Shown here: positions 16,950-28,955 of the stretch, piece after piece
Layout: every line of letters begins with the position of its first letter
Position numbering within the stretch: the stretch's first letter is position 1
Assembly (NCBI RefSeq): GCF_020400655.1
Contig: NZ_JAINRC010000012.1
Location: forward strand, 1 to 64,000
Length of the DNA stretch: 64,000 bases
Direction of reading: 5' to 3'
Source of the DNA: Streptomyces spinosus
GTDB lineage: Bacteria > Actinomycetota > Actinomycetes > Streptomycetales > Streptomycetaceae
The notes under the pieces: model-generated
What the model saw: only the letters and a program-made list of their open reading frames with translations
What the model was told of the DNA's origin: nothing
Databases searched by the model: none
Position numbers and translations under genes: made by a program

Positions 16950-18776
16950 CTAGCCCCCGTAGGCGCCCGACGCCGTCAGCCGCAGGGCCGTGTCGATCAG
17001 CGGGACGTGGCTGAACGCCTGCGGGAAGTTGCCCACCTGGCGCTTCAGGCGCGGGTCCCACTCCTCGGCGAGCAGACCGAGGTCGTTGCGCAGCGCGAGG
17101 AGCTTCTCGAACAGCTTGCGGGCCTCGTCCACCCGGCCGATCATCGCCAGGTCGTCCGCCATCCAGAACGAGCAGGCCAGGAACGCGCCCTCGTCACCCG
17201 GCAGGCCGTCGACGCCCTCGCGGTCGCCCTCCGTCGGGTAGCGCAGGATGAACCCGTCGGGGGTGGACAGCTCGCGCTGGATCGCCTCGATGGTGCCGAT
17301 CACCCGCTTGTCGTCCGGCGGCAGGAAGCCCATCTGCGGGATGAGCAGCAGCGAGGCGTCCAGCTCCTGGGAGCCGTAGGACTGGGTGAAGGTGTTGCGC
17401 TCCTTGTCGTAGCCCTTCTCGCACACGTCCCGGTGGATGTCGTCGCGCAGTTCCTTCCAGCGCTCCAGCGGGCCGTCCGCGTCGCCGGACTCGATCAGCT
17501 TGATCGTGCGGTCGACGGCGACCCAGGCCATCACCTTGGAGTGCACGAAGTGCCGGCGCGGGCCGCGCACCTCCCAGATGCCCTCGTCCGGCTCCTGCCA
17601 GTGGTCCTCCAGGTAGCGGATGAGCTTCAGCTGGAGCAGGGAGGCGTAGTCGTTACGGGCGAGCCCGGTCATGTGGCCCAGGTGCAGGGCCTCGGTGACC
17701 TCGCCGTACACGTCCAGCTGGAGCTGGTGCGCGGCGCCGTTGCCGACCCGGACCGGGGCGGACTTCTCGTAGCCCGGCAGCCAGTCCAGCTCCGCCTCGC
17801 CCAGCTCGCGCTCACCGGCGATGCCGTACATGATCTGCAGGTTCTCCGGGTCGCCGGCGACCGCGCGCAGCAGCCACTCGCGCCAGGCGCGGGCCTCCTC
17901 GCGGTAGCCCGTGCGCAGCAGCGAGGACAGGGTGATCGCCGCGTCCCGCAGCCAGGTGTAGCGGTAGTCCCAGTTGCGCACGCCCCCGATGTCCTCGGGC
18001 AGGGAGGTCGTCGGGGCGGCGACGATGCCGCCCGTGGGGGCGTAGGTCAGCGCCTTGAGGGTGATCAGCGAGCGGATCACCGCCTCGCGGTACGGCCCGT
18101 GGTACGTACAGTGCTCGACCCACTCGCGCCAGAAGTCCTCCGTCGCCTCCAGCGAGGCCTCCGGCTCCGGCAGCGACGGCGGCTGCTTGTGCGAGGGCTG
18201 CCAGGAGATGGTGAACGCGATCCGGTCACCGGGGGCGACCGTGAAGTCGGCGTACGTCGTCAGCGCCTTGCCGTAGGTCTCGGCCTCGGTGTCGAACCAC
18301 ACCGAGTCCGGTCCGGCGACGGCCACCGTGCGCCCCTCGTGCTTGTGCACCCACGGCACCACCCGGCCGTAGGAGAACCGCATCCGCAGCGCCGAGCGCA
18401 TCGGGACCCGGCCGGTGACGCCCTCCACGATCCGGATCAGCTGCGGGGCGCCGTCACGCGGAGGCATGAAATCGGTCACACGGACCGTGCCGCGCGGGGT
18501 GTCCCACTCGGATTCCAGGATCAGCGAGTCGCCGCGGTAGCTGCGCCGGGCGGCCGTGGGCGGCTCGGCGTCGGCGGCGTGCGCCGGTCCGAGCCGCCAG
18601 AAGCCGTGCTCCTCGGTGCCCAGCAGGCCGGCGAAGATGGCATGCGAGTCGAAGCGGGGCAGGCACAGCCAGTCCACCGTGCCATCCCGGCAGACCAGCG
18701 CCGCTGTCTGCATGTCTCCGATGAGTGCGTAGTCTTCGATGCGCCCGGCCACGTGCAACTCCAGTCGAACGGCCAC
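16950..18776 (-). CDS. glycoside hydrolase family 15 protein
   Basis: A 608-residue protein beginning with the trehalase-like N-terminal domain (IEDYALIGDMQTAALVCRDG, DWLCLPRFDS), followed by the (alpha/alpha)6 GH15 domain (VRNWDYRYTWLRDAAITL, a glucoamylase-type segment). No signal peptide is seen, so it is cytosolic. Mycobacterial homologues are trehalases, others glucoamylases or dextranases; trehalose or alpha-glucan breakdown is likely. Start GTG 18776. Confidence 0.9.
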   Translation of the reverse strand: MAVRLELHVAGRIEDYALIGDMQTAALVCRDGTVDWLCLPRFDSHAIFAGLLGTEEHGFWRLGPAHAADAEPPTAARRSYRGDSLILESEWDTPRGTVRVTDFMPPRDGAPQLIRIVEGVTGRVPMRSALRMRFSYGRVVPWVHKHEGRTVAVAGPDSVWFDTEAETYGKALTTYADFTVAPGDRIAFTISWQPSHKQPPSLPEPEASLEATEDFWREWVEHCTYHGPYREAVIRSLITLKALTYAPTGGIVAAPTTSLPEDIGGVRNWDYRYTWLRDAAITLSSLLRTGYREEARAWREWLLRAVAGDPENLQIMYGIAGERELGEAELDWLPGYEKSAPVRVGNGAAHQLQLDVYGEVTEALHLGHMTGLARNDYASLLQLKLIRYLEDHWQEPDEGIWEVRGPRRHFVHSKVMAWVAVDRTIKLIESGDADGPLERWKELRDDIHRDVCEKGYDKERNTFTQSYGSQELDASLLLIPQMGFLPPDDKRVIGTIEAIQRELSTPDGFILRYPTEGDREGVDGLPGDEGAFLACSFWMADDLAMIGRVDEARKLFEKLLALRNDLGLLAEEWDPRLKRQVGNFPQAFSHVPLIDTALRLTASGAYGG

Positions 18777-19294
18777 GTCACACCCCCGCGCAGGGGGCTG
18801 TCGCTAGTGCGGTCAAGGGATCGTTGTTAAGCGTCGTTGAGCGGTGAAGCAAAGCAGCCCGCCGAGCCCTGAGGCAACACGACAGTCCTTGCTCAACGAA
18901 CTGCCGCGCTCTCGTTGTTCCGGGTGATGTTGGCGGGGGTGTGCCGTCGTTCCGGCCGGGCTCGGCAGCCAATGTCCGAGCAGGATACGACGCACGTAGA
19001 TGATCTGCGTGCCGCTCCGGGCAACCCGTGTGAGCCGAACGGGTGAGCACCGGGTGAGGACAGTGTGTCCGCAGTCTGTCCGGAGTGACAACGGTGACCT
19101 GTGCGGCTGCCCGTTGTGCACGGGCGGGTGCGAAGGGTGGCCGGGAGCCATCCCGCCCAGGCGCTGATACGCTGGTAGCCCGTGGACCGGTGGGAGAAAA
19201 CCCCCGAACCGCAGCGACGGCACCCCCGGAGTCACCCGGGAGGGTCGCCGTATCGCACCCCCCAGACCGCGACCACGGGAGCCCCCTCTTGGCC
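18777..19294. other. 518-bp divergent promoter region (GH15 / pyrG)
   Basis: No credible gene. On the plus strand TACGCT at 19168-19173 is a possible -10 for pyrG, which would give a leader of about 115 nt. On the minus strand TTGACC lies near 18815-18820, in place for a GH15 promoter. I found no obvious riboswitch. Confidence 0.4.
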
Positions 19295-20944
<1,650 letters not shown>

Positions 20945-20962
20945 CACACCGGTTGTACGGTG

Positions 20963-21006
20963 GCCGGGGTGCGAACCTTCAAAGGTGAGCGCCCCGGCTT
21001 TCTTTG
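20963..21006 (+). terminator. terminator after pyrG
   Basis: GCCGGGG (20963-20969) pairs with CCCCGGC (20992-20998), with further partial pairing inside, followed by TTTCTTTG. It separates pyrG from the Nudix gene 40 bp downstream. Confidence 0.65.
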
Positions 21007-21045
21007 TCGGCCGGTCGTCTCGCACAGCACGTGGAAGGACAGGGC

Positions 21046-21672
21046 ATGACGATCAAGGACACCCCCGAGGAATGGGAGGTCCGGGCCACGGACACCCCCT
21101 TCGTGGGCAACAAGACCTCCGTCCGCACGGACGACGTGGTCATGCCCGACGGGTCGGTGGCCCGCCGTGACTACCAGGTCCACCCCGGCTCCGTGGCCGT
21201 CCTCGCCCTGGACGAGGAGGACCGGGTGCTGCTGATCAACCAGTACCGGCACCCGGTGCGGCACAAGCTGTGGGAGATCCCGGCGGGGCTGCTGGACGTG
21301 CCCGGCGAGAACCCGCTGCACGCCGCGCAGCGGGAGCTGTACGAGGAGGCGCACGTCAAGGCCGAGGACTGGCGGGTGCTGACCGACGTCTACACCACCC
21401 CGGGCGGCTGCGACGAGGCCGTACGGATCTTCCTGGCCCGCGGCCTGTCCGACGCCGAGGGCGAGCGCTTCGCGGCGGAGCACGAGGAGACCGACATGCA
21501 GCACGCGCGCGTGCCGGTCGAGGAACTGGTGCGCCGCGTCCTGGCCGGGGACCTGCACAACAACTGCCTCGTGGTGGGCGTGCTCTCCCTGGTCGCAGCC
21601 CGCGGCGGGGACGGCCTCGACGCGCTGCGCCCCGCCGACGCGCCCTGGCCGGCACGCCCCTTCGAGAACTGA
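21046..21672 (+). CDS. Nudix hydrolase, ADP-ribose pyrophosphatase type
   Basis: A 208-residue enzyme expected to split ADP-ribose to AMP and ribose 5-phosphate. The segment LWEIPAGLLDVPGE, then eight residues, then RELYEEA forms the Nudix box, with His replacing the usual Gly just after EEA. The flanking INQYRHPVRHKLWEIPAG is characteristic of the NudF/ADPRase group. GGAAGG is 7 nt upstream of ATG 21046. It follows pyrG in the same direction, as in other streptomycetes. Confidence 0.92.
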   Translation: MTIKDTPEEWEVRATDTPFVGNKTSVRTDDVVMPDGSVARRDYQVHPGSVAVLALDEEDRVLLINQYRHPVRHKLWEIPAGLLDVPGENPLHAAQRELYEEAHVKAEDWRVLTDVYTTPGGCDEAVRIFLARGLSDAEGERFAAEHEETDMQHARVPVEELVRRVLAGDLHNNCLVVGVLSLVAARGGDGLDALRPADAPWPARPFEN

Positions 21673-22455
21673 CCGGCCCCGGCGCAGGGCCCGGCCGGCC
21701 TGCCTGGGGCGCGGCTCGGCTCGTCCGCGGCCCGCATCCGGCTGTCCGGGACGTGGGTGCGGCCTGGCCTGTCCGGAGCCTGGCCCGGCCCGTCCGGGAT
21801 GCGCCCCGGCTCGTCGGGGGCCTGTCCGGCGCGTCTGGGCCCGGCCCTACCTAGTCCGGGGGTCCGGCCCGGCCGTCCGGAATCTGACCGCCCCGCCCGT
21901 CCGGCACTCGCCCACGTCCGGAACCTGAGCGGCCTGTCCGGCCTGGCCCGGCCCGCCCGGGATGCGACGCGGCTCGTCCGGGGACGTGACGGGAGCGTCT
22001 GGGACCGACCCGCTCCCTCCCGGGCCCGGCCCTGCCTGTCTGTGGGCGACCCGGCCCGTCCGGGACCTGGCCCGCCCTGTCCGGAGCCGACCTTGCCTGT
22101 CCGGGCCCCGGTCCGGCCTGGCCGGGATGCGGCCCGGAGCGTCCGGGACCTGACCCGTTCCCCTTCGGGACCCGTCCCCTTCAGGGCCTGACCCGCCCCC
22201 CGGAACCCGTCCCGCCCCCTTCGGCACCTCGCCCTTCCCCCGGCACCCGTCCGGGGCCATCCAGGACCCGATCTGCCTCCTCCCGGACCCGCCCCGGGCC
22301 GTTCGGGCTGCCGGTGTGACGATCGCCTGATCCGATCGGGCGATCCCTCCGCCGCGCTATTCCGGGAACGTCGCAGAGCGTGAACTAGGCTCTTCAACGC
22401 CCGTATCGGAAGACACCGGCGGGCTTGCGCGTGCGGTGGGACGGGAGTGTGGCCC
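21673..22455. repeat. 783-bp gene-free region of degenerate GC-rich repeats
   Basis: From about 21700 to 22260 the DNA is a patchwork of imperfect 20-30-bp units of the form CCTGTCCGGNACCTGNCCCG. Frames on both strands give monotonous P/G/R/D translations without a family match, so I regard it as non-coding minisatellite-like sequence. The last 150 bp likely hold the promoter of the downstream gene. Confidence 0.65.
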
Positions 22456-24516
22456 GTGACGGATCAGGCGGTGGACCCAGACGGTGCGGAGCGGACCGCG
22501 CACTCGGCCAGGGAGGACCGATTCCTGGGCCGGACGCGGGAGTTGAAGGAGCTGCGCGCCGACATCGAGCGCGCCGGACTGGACACCCTCTCCGGCCGAA
22601 AGGCCCCCCGCGCGCGCGTGCTCCTGATCGCCGGCCGCCCCGGCTCCGGCCGGACAACCCTCGCCGAGCAACTCGTCCGGCAGATCGCCGGCCGCTACCC
22701 CGACGGAGTGCTGCGGGCCCGGCTCAGCGAGCCCGGCGGCACCCCGGTGCCCGTCGAGCAGGCCGCCCGCGACCTGCTCGCCGCACTGGAGCTGCCCGCC
22801 CCCGCCGGAGCCGCCGAGGACGACCTGGCCGCGGCCCTGCGCGCCGCCCTCGCCGGCCGGCGGATGCTGCTCCTGCTGGACGACGCGGCCGGCGCCGAGC
22901 AGGTCGACGCGCTGCTCCCGGACACCCCGGACTGCCTGGTGGTGGCCGTCTCCGGGGGCCCGCTCACCGGCATCGCGGACGTCCGCCCCTGCACGATCGG
23001 CGGCCTGGACACCAAGTCCGCGGTGGAACTGCTCACCGGCTACGCCGGCGCCGTCCGCGTCACCGTCGACCCGCGCTCGGCGGAGGCCCTGGCAGAGGCC
23101 TGCCAGGGCCACCCGGCCGCGCTGGTGCTGGCCGGCGGCTGGCTCGCCGCCCGCCCCCAGGCCGCCGTCTCCGACCTCGCCAAGCGGCTGCACACCGACG
23201 CCGGCGCGGACGGCACCCCGCTCTCCCGCGTCTTCCGGCTCGTGTACGACCAGCTGCCCGCCCCGGCCGCCCGCATACTGCGGCTGCTCTGCCTCGCCCC
23301 GGCCGGCCTGGCCGACCCGCACACGGCCTCCGCGCTCGCCGGCTGCTCGGTCGACGCCGCCCGCACCACCCTGGACGACCTCGTCGCCCTCGGCCTGCTG
23401 CGCGCGCTGGACACCCCGCTGCCCCAGTACGAGGTCCCCGGCTGTCTGCACCCGCTGCTGCGCGCCCTGGCCGAGACCCAGGAGCGGCCCGCCGAGTTGC
23501 AGCTGGCCCGGGCCCGGATGCTGGAGCGGACGGTACGGCTGCTGCAGTCCTGCCGGGCGATCACCGAGACCGACAGCCCGCAGGCGCGGGAGAAGCTGAG
23601 CGGCCTGCCGCCCGCGCTGCGCTTCCCGACCCCGCGGGCCGCCGCCGACTGGCTGCACATCCGGCGGCCCGCCCTGCTGGCGTCCGCCCGCCTGGCGGTG
23701 GCCGACGGCGAGCTGGACACCCTCGCCAGGCGGCTGATGTCCCAGCTGGTCAGGGCCCTGGCCGCGCACGTCGGCACGCAGGCCGCCGCCCCCGACCTGT
23801 ACGGACTGCACGGCCTCGTCCTGGACGTCGCCGAGCGGCGCGGGCTGCCGCGGGAGAGGGCCGCGGCCCTGCTGAACCTGGGCGACCTGGACGCGCAGAC
23901 CGGCCGGACCCGGGAGGCGCTGGTCCGCTACCGGGCCGCCCTGGACGCCGGACGGGAGGCGAACGACCCGTACGCGACCGGCCGCGCGATGGAATCCGTA
24001 GGCGGCGCGTACCAGGAGCTGGGCGACCACGACCGGGCCGCCGACTGGTTCGGCCGGGCGCTGGCCGAGCGGCTGGCCCGGGGTGAGCACCCGGAGGCGG
24101 CCCGGCTGTACGGCCGCATCGGCACCGCCCACACCTACGCCGGCCGGTACGGGGAGGCGCTGCGGAACTGGCGGGCCGCCCTCGCCGGCTACCGCAGGAG
24201 CGGCGATGTCGCCGCCAGCGCGCGGGCGTTGAGCGAGATCGCCCGGGTGCAGGAGTACGCGGGGAGGCCCGAGGAGTCGCTGCGCACCTGCCAGGAGGCC
24301 GTGGAGTGGGCGCGGCGCGCCGAGGACCGCCGGTTGCAGGCCGCGCTCCAGCTGCGGCTCGCCGACACCCTGGACCGGCTGGGCGACCCCGCGTCGGCCC
24401 GCCTGCACCGCGCAGCGGCGGAGCGCATGCTGGGTGAGGAGCCATCGGAAGAGGACGCAGGGCCGGAACACGGTGCTAACGCCTGCGAAATCCGTAGTGC
24501 TTCCAGCGAAGATTGA
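22456..24516 (+). CDS. STAND-type ATPase with TPR repeats
   Basis: A 686-residue protein resembling the ATPase plus TPR part of AfsR-like proteins without a DNA-binding domain. Near residue 20 an FLGRTRELKEL motif opens the NTPase domain. The P-loop reads GRPGSGRTT, so the usual Lys is Arg; Walker B is RMLLLLDDA. The C-terminal half has TPR units (REALVRYRAALDAGREAND, YGEALRNWRAALAGYRRSGD). Probably a signalling or scaffold protein. GTG 22456 lies 8 nt after GGGAG; a GTG at 22447 is also in frame. Confidence 0.85.
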   Translation: MTDQAVDPDGAERTAHSAREDRFLGRTRELKELRADIERAGLDTLSGRKAPRARVLLIAGRPGSGRTTLAEQLVRQIAGRYPDGVLRARLSEPGGTPVPVEQAARDLLAALELPAPAGAAEDDLAAALRAALAGRRMLLLLDDAAGAEQVDALLPDTPDCLVVAVSGGPLTGIADVRPCTIGGLDTKSAVELLTGYAGAVRVTVDPRSAEALAEACQGHPAALVLAGGWLAARPQAAVSDLAKRLHTDAGADGTPLSRVFRLVYDQLPAPAARILRLLCLAPAGLADPHTASALAGCSVDAARTTLDDLVALGLLRALDTPLPQYEVPGCLHPLLRALAETQERPAELQLARARMLERTVRLLQSCRAITETDSPQAREKLSGLPPALRFPTPRAAADWLHIRRPALLASARLAVADGELDTLARRLMSQLVRALAAHVGTQAAAPDLYGLHGLVLDVAERRGLPRERAAALLNLGDLDAQTGRTREALVRYRAALDAGREANDPYATGRAMESVGGAYQELGDHDRAADWFGRALAERLARGEHPEAARLYGRIGTAHTYAGRYGEALRNWRAALAGYRRSGDVAASARALSEIARVQEYAGRPEESLRTCQEAVEWARRAEDRRLQAALQLRLADTLDRLGDPASARLHRAAAERMLGEEPSEEDAGPEHGANACEIRSASSED

Positions 24517-24662
24517 TGCAATGGAAGGCTAGACAGCCGGAACACCTTCATTAAACTGGCTCTGCCGCTCGTTCTCCTGCGGTGTCTCCCGGTATGCCCC
24601 CGCATGTCTGGGTACGTCTGTATTGCACCCCCCTACCCTCTGAGCCAAGGACCGTGATCGAC

Positions 24663-25778
<1,116 letters not shown>

Positions 25779-25818
25779 CCCAAAAGGCGATTCGTCAACA
25801 CGGTTCGTCAACAGCGCG

Positions 25819-25857
25819 CACCCGGCCGGACCTTGCCCGACAAGGTCCGGCCGGGTG
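25819..25857 (+). terminator. terminator-like hairpin after ald
   Basis: A 17-bp perfect stem, 25819-25835 (CACCCGGCCGGACCTTG) with 25841-25857, around a 5-nt loop CCCGA. The following TGTGTATGG is not T-rich; long GC stems of this kind commonly end transcripts in Streptomyces. Confidence 0.8.
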
Positions 25858-26115
25858 TGTGTATGGTCACTTTGCGGCTCTCGGCCAACTCGCCTCGAAC
25901 GTAACCCTTCGACCGATTCGCACACCGGTGAAACCTGCTGTGCGACGGCCGTACGCCCTTGACAGCGGGATGTTTCATTGCCGACACATCCTGCCGGGTC
26001 CGGCGGATTGTGTTGCTGCGGACGCCCGACACGCCATAGAGTCGCCAACCGTCGGCATGGTGCCACGCTGACCTTGTCTAGAAGTTTCCTGGTCACCAAG
26101 GAGGTAAGACGACTT
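25858..26115. other. upstream region of the ParA gene
   Basis: No gene seen. It includes TTGACA near 25959 without a convincing -10, and a strong ribosome-binding site AAGGAGGT at 26098-26105 belonging to the ParA-like gene. Confidence 0.4.
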
Positions 26116-27291
26116 GTGAATGAGTCGACATTTTCTCCCGGGGGTGGTCGACCAGGAATGCCCGCAGGGGGCCATGGCCCCGCGGGATCCGAGGCTGTCG
26201 GCTCCGTAGCTGTGCGCACCTTCGCAGCCCACCAGAGTTCCGGTCCGCAGGCGGCCGGGACAGCACACCCGAGCATGGATGGCCATCACGTGAACGCCAT
26301 GGCCGGCGACGGAAGTGGCGCGCCCCACAACCACTTCGCCGACTACGACGAACTGCCCGAGGGGCACTTCTACGACCCCGACGCCGAGTACGAGCCCGAT
26401 CCCGAGTACGCGGCCACGCTCGCGCCCGACGCGGCCCGCCAGCGCCGTGAGCGCATCGGCCCGACCGGACGCCCGCTGCCGTACTTCCCGATCCCGGGCC
26501 CGCTGACCGACCACGGCCCCGCGACGATCATCGCGATGTGCAACCAGAAGGGCGGCGTCGGCAAGACGACGTCGACCATCAACCTGGGTGCCGCGCTCGC
26601 GGAGTACGGCCGGCGCGTGCTGCTCGTGGACTTCGACCCGCAGGGCGCGCTGTCGGTCGGTCTCGGCGTCAACCCGATGGAGCTGGACCTCACCGTCTAC
26701 AACCTGCTCATGGAGCGGGGCATGTCGGCGGACGAGGTCCTGCTGAAGACGGCGGTCCCCAACATGGACCTGCTGCCGTCCAACATCGACCTGTCCGCCG
26801 CCGAGGTCCAGCTGGTCTCCGAGGTCGCGCGCGAGTCGACGCTCCAGCGCGCCCTGAAGCCGCTGCTGCCCGACTACGACTACATCGTCATCGACTGCCA
26901 GCCCTCGCTCGGTCTGCTCACCGTCAACGCGCTGACGGCCGCGCACAAGGTGATCGTGCCGCTGGAGTGCGAGTTCTTCGCCCTGCGCGGTGTGGCCCTG
27001 CTGACCGAGACCATCGAGAAGGTCCAGGAGCGGCTCAACCCCGAGCTGGAGCTCGACGGCATCCTCGCCACGATGTACGACTCGCGCACCGTGCACAGCC
27101 GTGAGGTGCTGGCGCGTGTCGTCGAGGCGTTCGACGACCACGTGTACCACACGGTCATCGGCCGCACGGTCCGCTTCCCGGAGACCACGGTCGCCGGTGA
27201 GCCGATCACCACGTACGCCTCCAACTCCGTCGGTGCCGCCGCCTACCGCCAGCTCGCCAGGGAGGTGCTCGCCCGGTGTCACGCCGAGTGA
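26116..27291 (+). CDS. ParA/Soj family ATPase with N-terminal extension
   Basis: A 391-residue protein. The first 135 residues are a Gly/Pro/His-rich, then acidic, probably disordered extension. The ParA core begins ATIIAMCNQKGGVGKTTSTI (deviant Walker A with the signature Lys) and continues with LLVDFDPQGALSVGLG and DYIVIDCQPSLGLLTVNAL. Strong AAGGAGG precedes GTG 26116 by 11 nt. It is followed, with overlap, by a small protein and then scpA-scpB, not by parB, so it is not the oriC partition ATPase. A role in chromosome organisation with ScpAB is inferred from context. Confidence 0.9.
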   Translation: MNESTFSPGGGRPGMPAGGHGPAGSEAVGSVAVRTFAAHQSSGPQAAGTAHPSMDGHHVNAMAGDGSGAPHNHFADYDELPEGHFYDPDAEYEPDPEYAATLAPDAARQRRERIGPTGRPLPYFPIPGPLTDHGPATIIAMCNQKGGVGKTTSTINLGAALAEYGRRVLLVDFDPQGALSVGLGVNPMELDLTVYNLLMERGMSADEVLLKTAVPNMDLLPSNIDLSAAEVQLVSEVARESTLQRALKPLLPDYDYIVIDCQPSLGLLTVNALTAAHKVIVPLECEFFALRGVALLTETIEKVQERLNPELELDGILATMYDSRTVHSREVLARVVEAFDDHVYHTVIGRTVRFPETTVAGEPITTYASNSVGAAAYRQLAREVLARCHAE

Positions 27292-27821
27292 GTCTGCCCG
27301 GGGCCGACGAACTGTTCCGCACGACCGGGGGGATGGCGCTCCAGCCTTCCACGCCCCGCCGCGCGGCCAACGGCGAGGCCCGGGTGCCGGCTCCCGCGGG
27401 GGAGAGCGACGAGGCGGCCGCCGCCGAGGACGTACCGCAGGCGGTTCCCGTCCAGAGCGGTGACGGAGAGGGCGCGGAGCACGTGGCGGCGGAGGCCGAG
27501 TCGGCCGAGGCCGGCGAGTCCCGCACCCGTCCGGCACGCCGGCAGGCGGCGCAGGAAGGTTCTGCCGCGCAGCCGCGCAAGCGCGGACGGGCGGCGGCCC
27601 GGCGGCCCAGCGGGCGCGAGCGGCACGACGAGAAGATCACCGTCTACGTCTCCGCCGAGGAGCTGATGGACCTGGAGCACGCGCGGCTGGTGCTCCGCGG
27701 CGAGCACGGGCTCGCGGTGGACCGCGGCCGGATCGTCCGCGAGGCGGTGGCCGTGGTCCTGGCCGACCTGGAGTCCCGCGGTGACGCGAGCATCCTCGTG
27801 CGCCGGCTGCGCGGACGGTAG
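27276..27821 (+). CDS. small protein downstream of ParA, possible DNA-binding partner
   Basis: A 181-residue protein of unknown function. Residues 1-115 are low complexity (A/E/P, then a basic Arg-rich patch RKRGRAAARRPSGRERHD). The C-terminal 60 residues are compact (EKITVYVSAEELMDLEHARL, then RGRIVREAVAVVLADLE), a short strand plus two helices reminiscent of ribbon-helix-helix proteins. It overlaps the ParA gene by 16 nt; GTG 27288, with a 4-nt overlap, is an alternative start. The position suggests a ParB-like or CopG-like partner. Confidence 0.8.
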   Translation: MSRRVSLPGADELFRTTGGMALQPSTPRRAANGEARVPAPAGESDEAAAAEDVPQAVPVQSGDGEGAEHVAAEAESAEAGESRTRPARRQAAQEGSAAQPRKRGRAAARRPSGRERHDEKITVYVSAEELMDLEHARLVLRGEHGLAVDRGRIVREAVAVVLADLESRGDASILVRRLRGR

Positions 27822-27839
27822 CGGTAGCCTGCGGGGGCT

Positions 27840-28955
27840 ATGACCTCGTATGGAGCCCCTGTCCCCGGCGCATCCGCCGGCCGTCGGCGTGCGCTGGGGC
27901 GAGGGCCGGGAACCGCGCCGGACGAGCCGGCCGCCGTACCCGCCGAGGCTCCCGAACGGGAGCTGCCGGAGCCGGAACCCGCCGGATCCGCGCCGGAGCC
28001 GGAGTCGGAGCTGCCCGCGCCCGAGCCGGAGCTGCCGGAGCCCGAGCTGCCCGAGCCCGCGCCGGAACGAGCAGCACCCGCACCGGAACGCGCCGAGTCC
28101 GGGCCCGCCGGGTCCGAGCCCGCTTCCGACGGCGTCTTCACGGTCCGCCTCGCGAACTTCGAGGGCCCCTTCGACCTGCTCCTCCAGCTGATCTCCAAGC
28201 ACAAGCTGGACGTCACCGAGGTCGCCCTGTCGAAGGTCACCGACGAGTTCATGGCGCACATCCGGGCCATGGGGGCCGACTGGGACCTGGACCAGACCAC
28301 GGAGTTCCTGGTCGTCGCGGCCACGCTGCTCGACCTGAAGGCAGCCCGGCTGCTGCCCGCCGCCGAGGTGGAGGACGAGGCCGACCTGGCGCTGCTGGAG
28401 GCCCGGGACCTGCTGTTCGCCCGGCTGCTGCAGTACCGCGCCTACAAGCAGATCGCCGACATCTTCGACCGGCGCCTCGACGACGAGGCCCGGCGCCGGC
28501 CCCGTACCGTAGGCCTCGAACCGCAGCACGCCGAGCTGCTGCCCGAGGTCGTCATCAGCATCGGCCCCGAGGGTTTCGCGAGGCTCGCCGTCAAGGCCAT
28601 GCAGCCGAGGCCCAGGCCGCGGGTCTACGTCGACCACATCCACGCCCCGCTGGTCAGCGTGCAGGAGCAGGCCGGGATCGTGGTGGCGCGGCTGCGCGAG
28701 CTGGGCGAGGCCAGCTTCCGGGCGCTGATCGAGGACACCGACGACACGCTCACCGTCGTGGCGCGGTTCCTCGCCCTGCTGGAGCTGTACCGGGAGAAGG
28801 CCGTGGCCCTGGAGCAGGAGACCGCGCTGGGGGAGCTGACCGTGCGCTGGACCGGCGGGGACACGGACGCGGCACCCAGGGTCACCGACGAGTTCGACCG
28901 GCCGCCCGAGCCGCCCAAGGAGCCCGAGCCGCCCAAGGAGGAGGAGAAGCCGTGA
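27840..28955 (+). CDS. scpA: segregation and condensation protein A
   Basis: A 371-residue kleisin that bridges SMC heads in the condensin complex. The first 95 residues are a Pro/Glu-rich low-complexity head (repeated PEPE and APEPEL). The ScpA domain begins FTVRLANFEGPFDLLLQLIS and ends near residue 345, before an acidic PPKEPEPPKEEE tail. TAGCCT 9 nt upstream of ATG could be a -10 box for nearly leaderless transcription. Its stop overlaps the scpB start (GTGA). Confidence 0.93.
   Translation: MTSYGAPVPGASAGRRRALGRGPGTAPDEPAAVPAEAPERELPEPEPAGSAPEPESELPAPEPELPEPELPEPAPERAAPAPERAESGPAGSEPASDGVFTVRLANFEGPFDLLLQLISKHKLDVTEVALSKVTDEFMAHIRAMGADWDLDQTTEFLVVAATLLDLKAARLLPAAEVEDEADLALLEARDLLFARLLQYRAYKQIADIFDRRLDDEARRRPRTVGLEPQHAELLPEVVISIGPEGFARLAVKAMQPRPRPRVYVDHIHAPLVSVQEQAGIVVARLRELGEASFRALIEDTDDTLTVVARFLALLELYREKAVALEQETALGELTVRWTGGDTDAAPRVTDEFDRPPEPPKEPEPPKEEEKP

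Noticed and set aside
14646..18830. 1394-codon plus-strand frame across PucR, oxidase and GH15 genes
   Set aside because: Shadow frame of high-GC DNA; the minus-strand genes have clear families.
21390..22397. Repeat-protein gene in the Nudix-STAND gap
   Set aside because: The frame runs into the Nudix gene and the repeats are degenerate in all frames.
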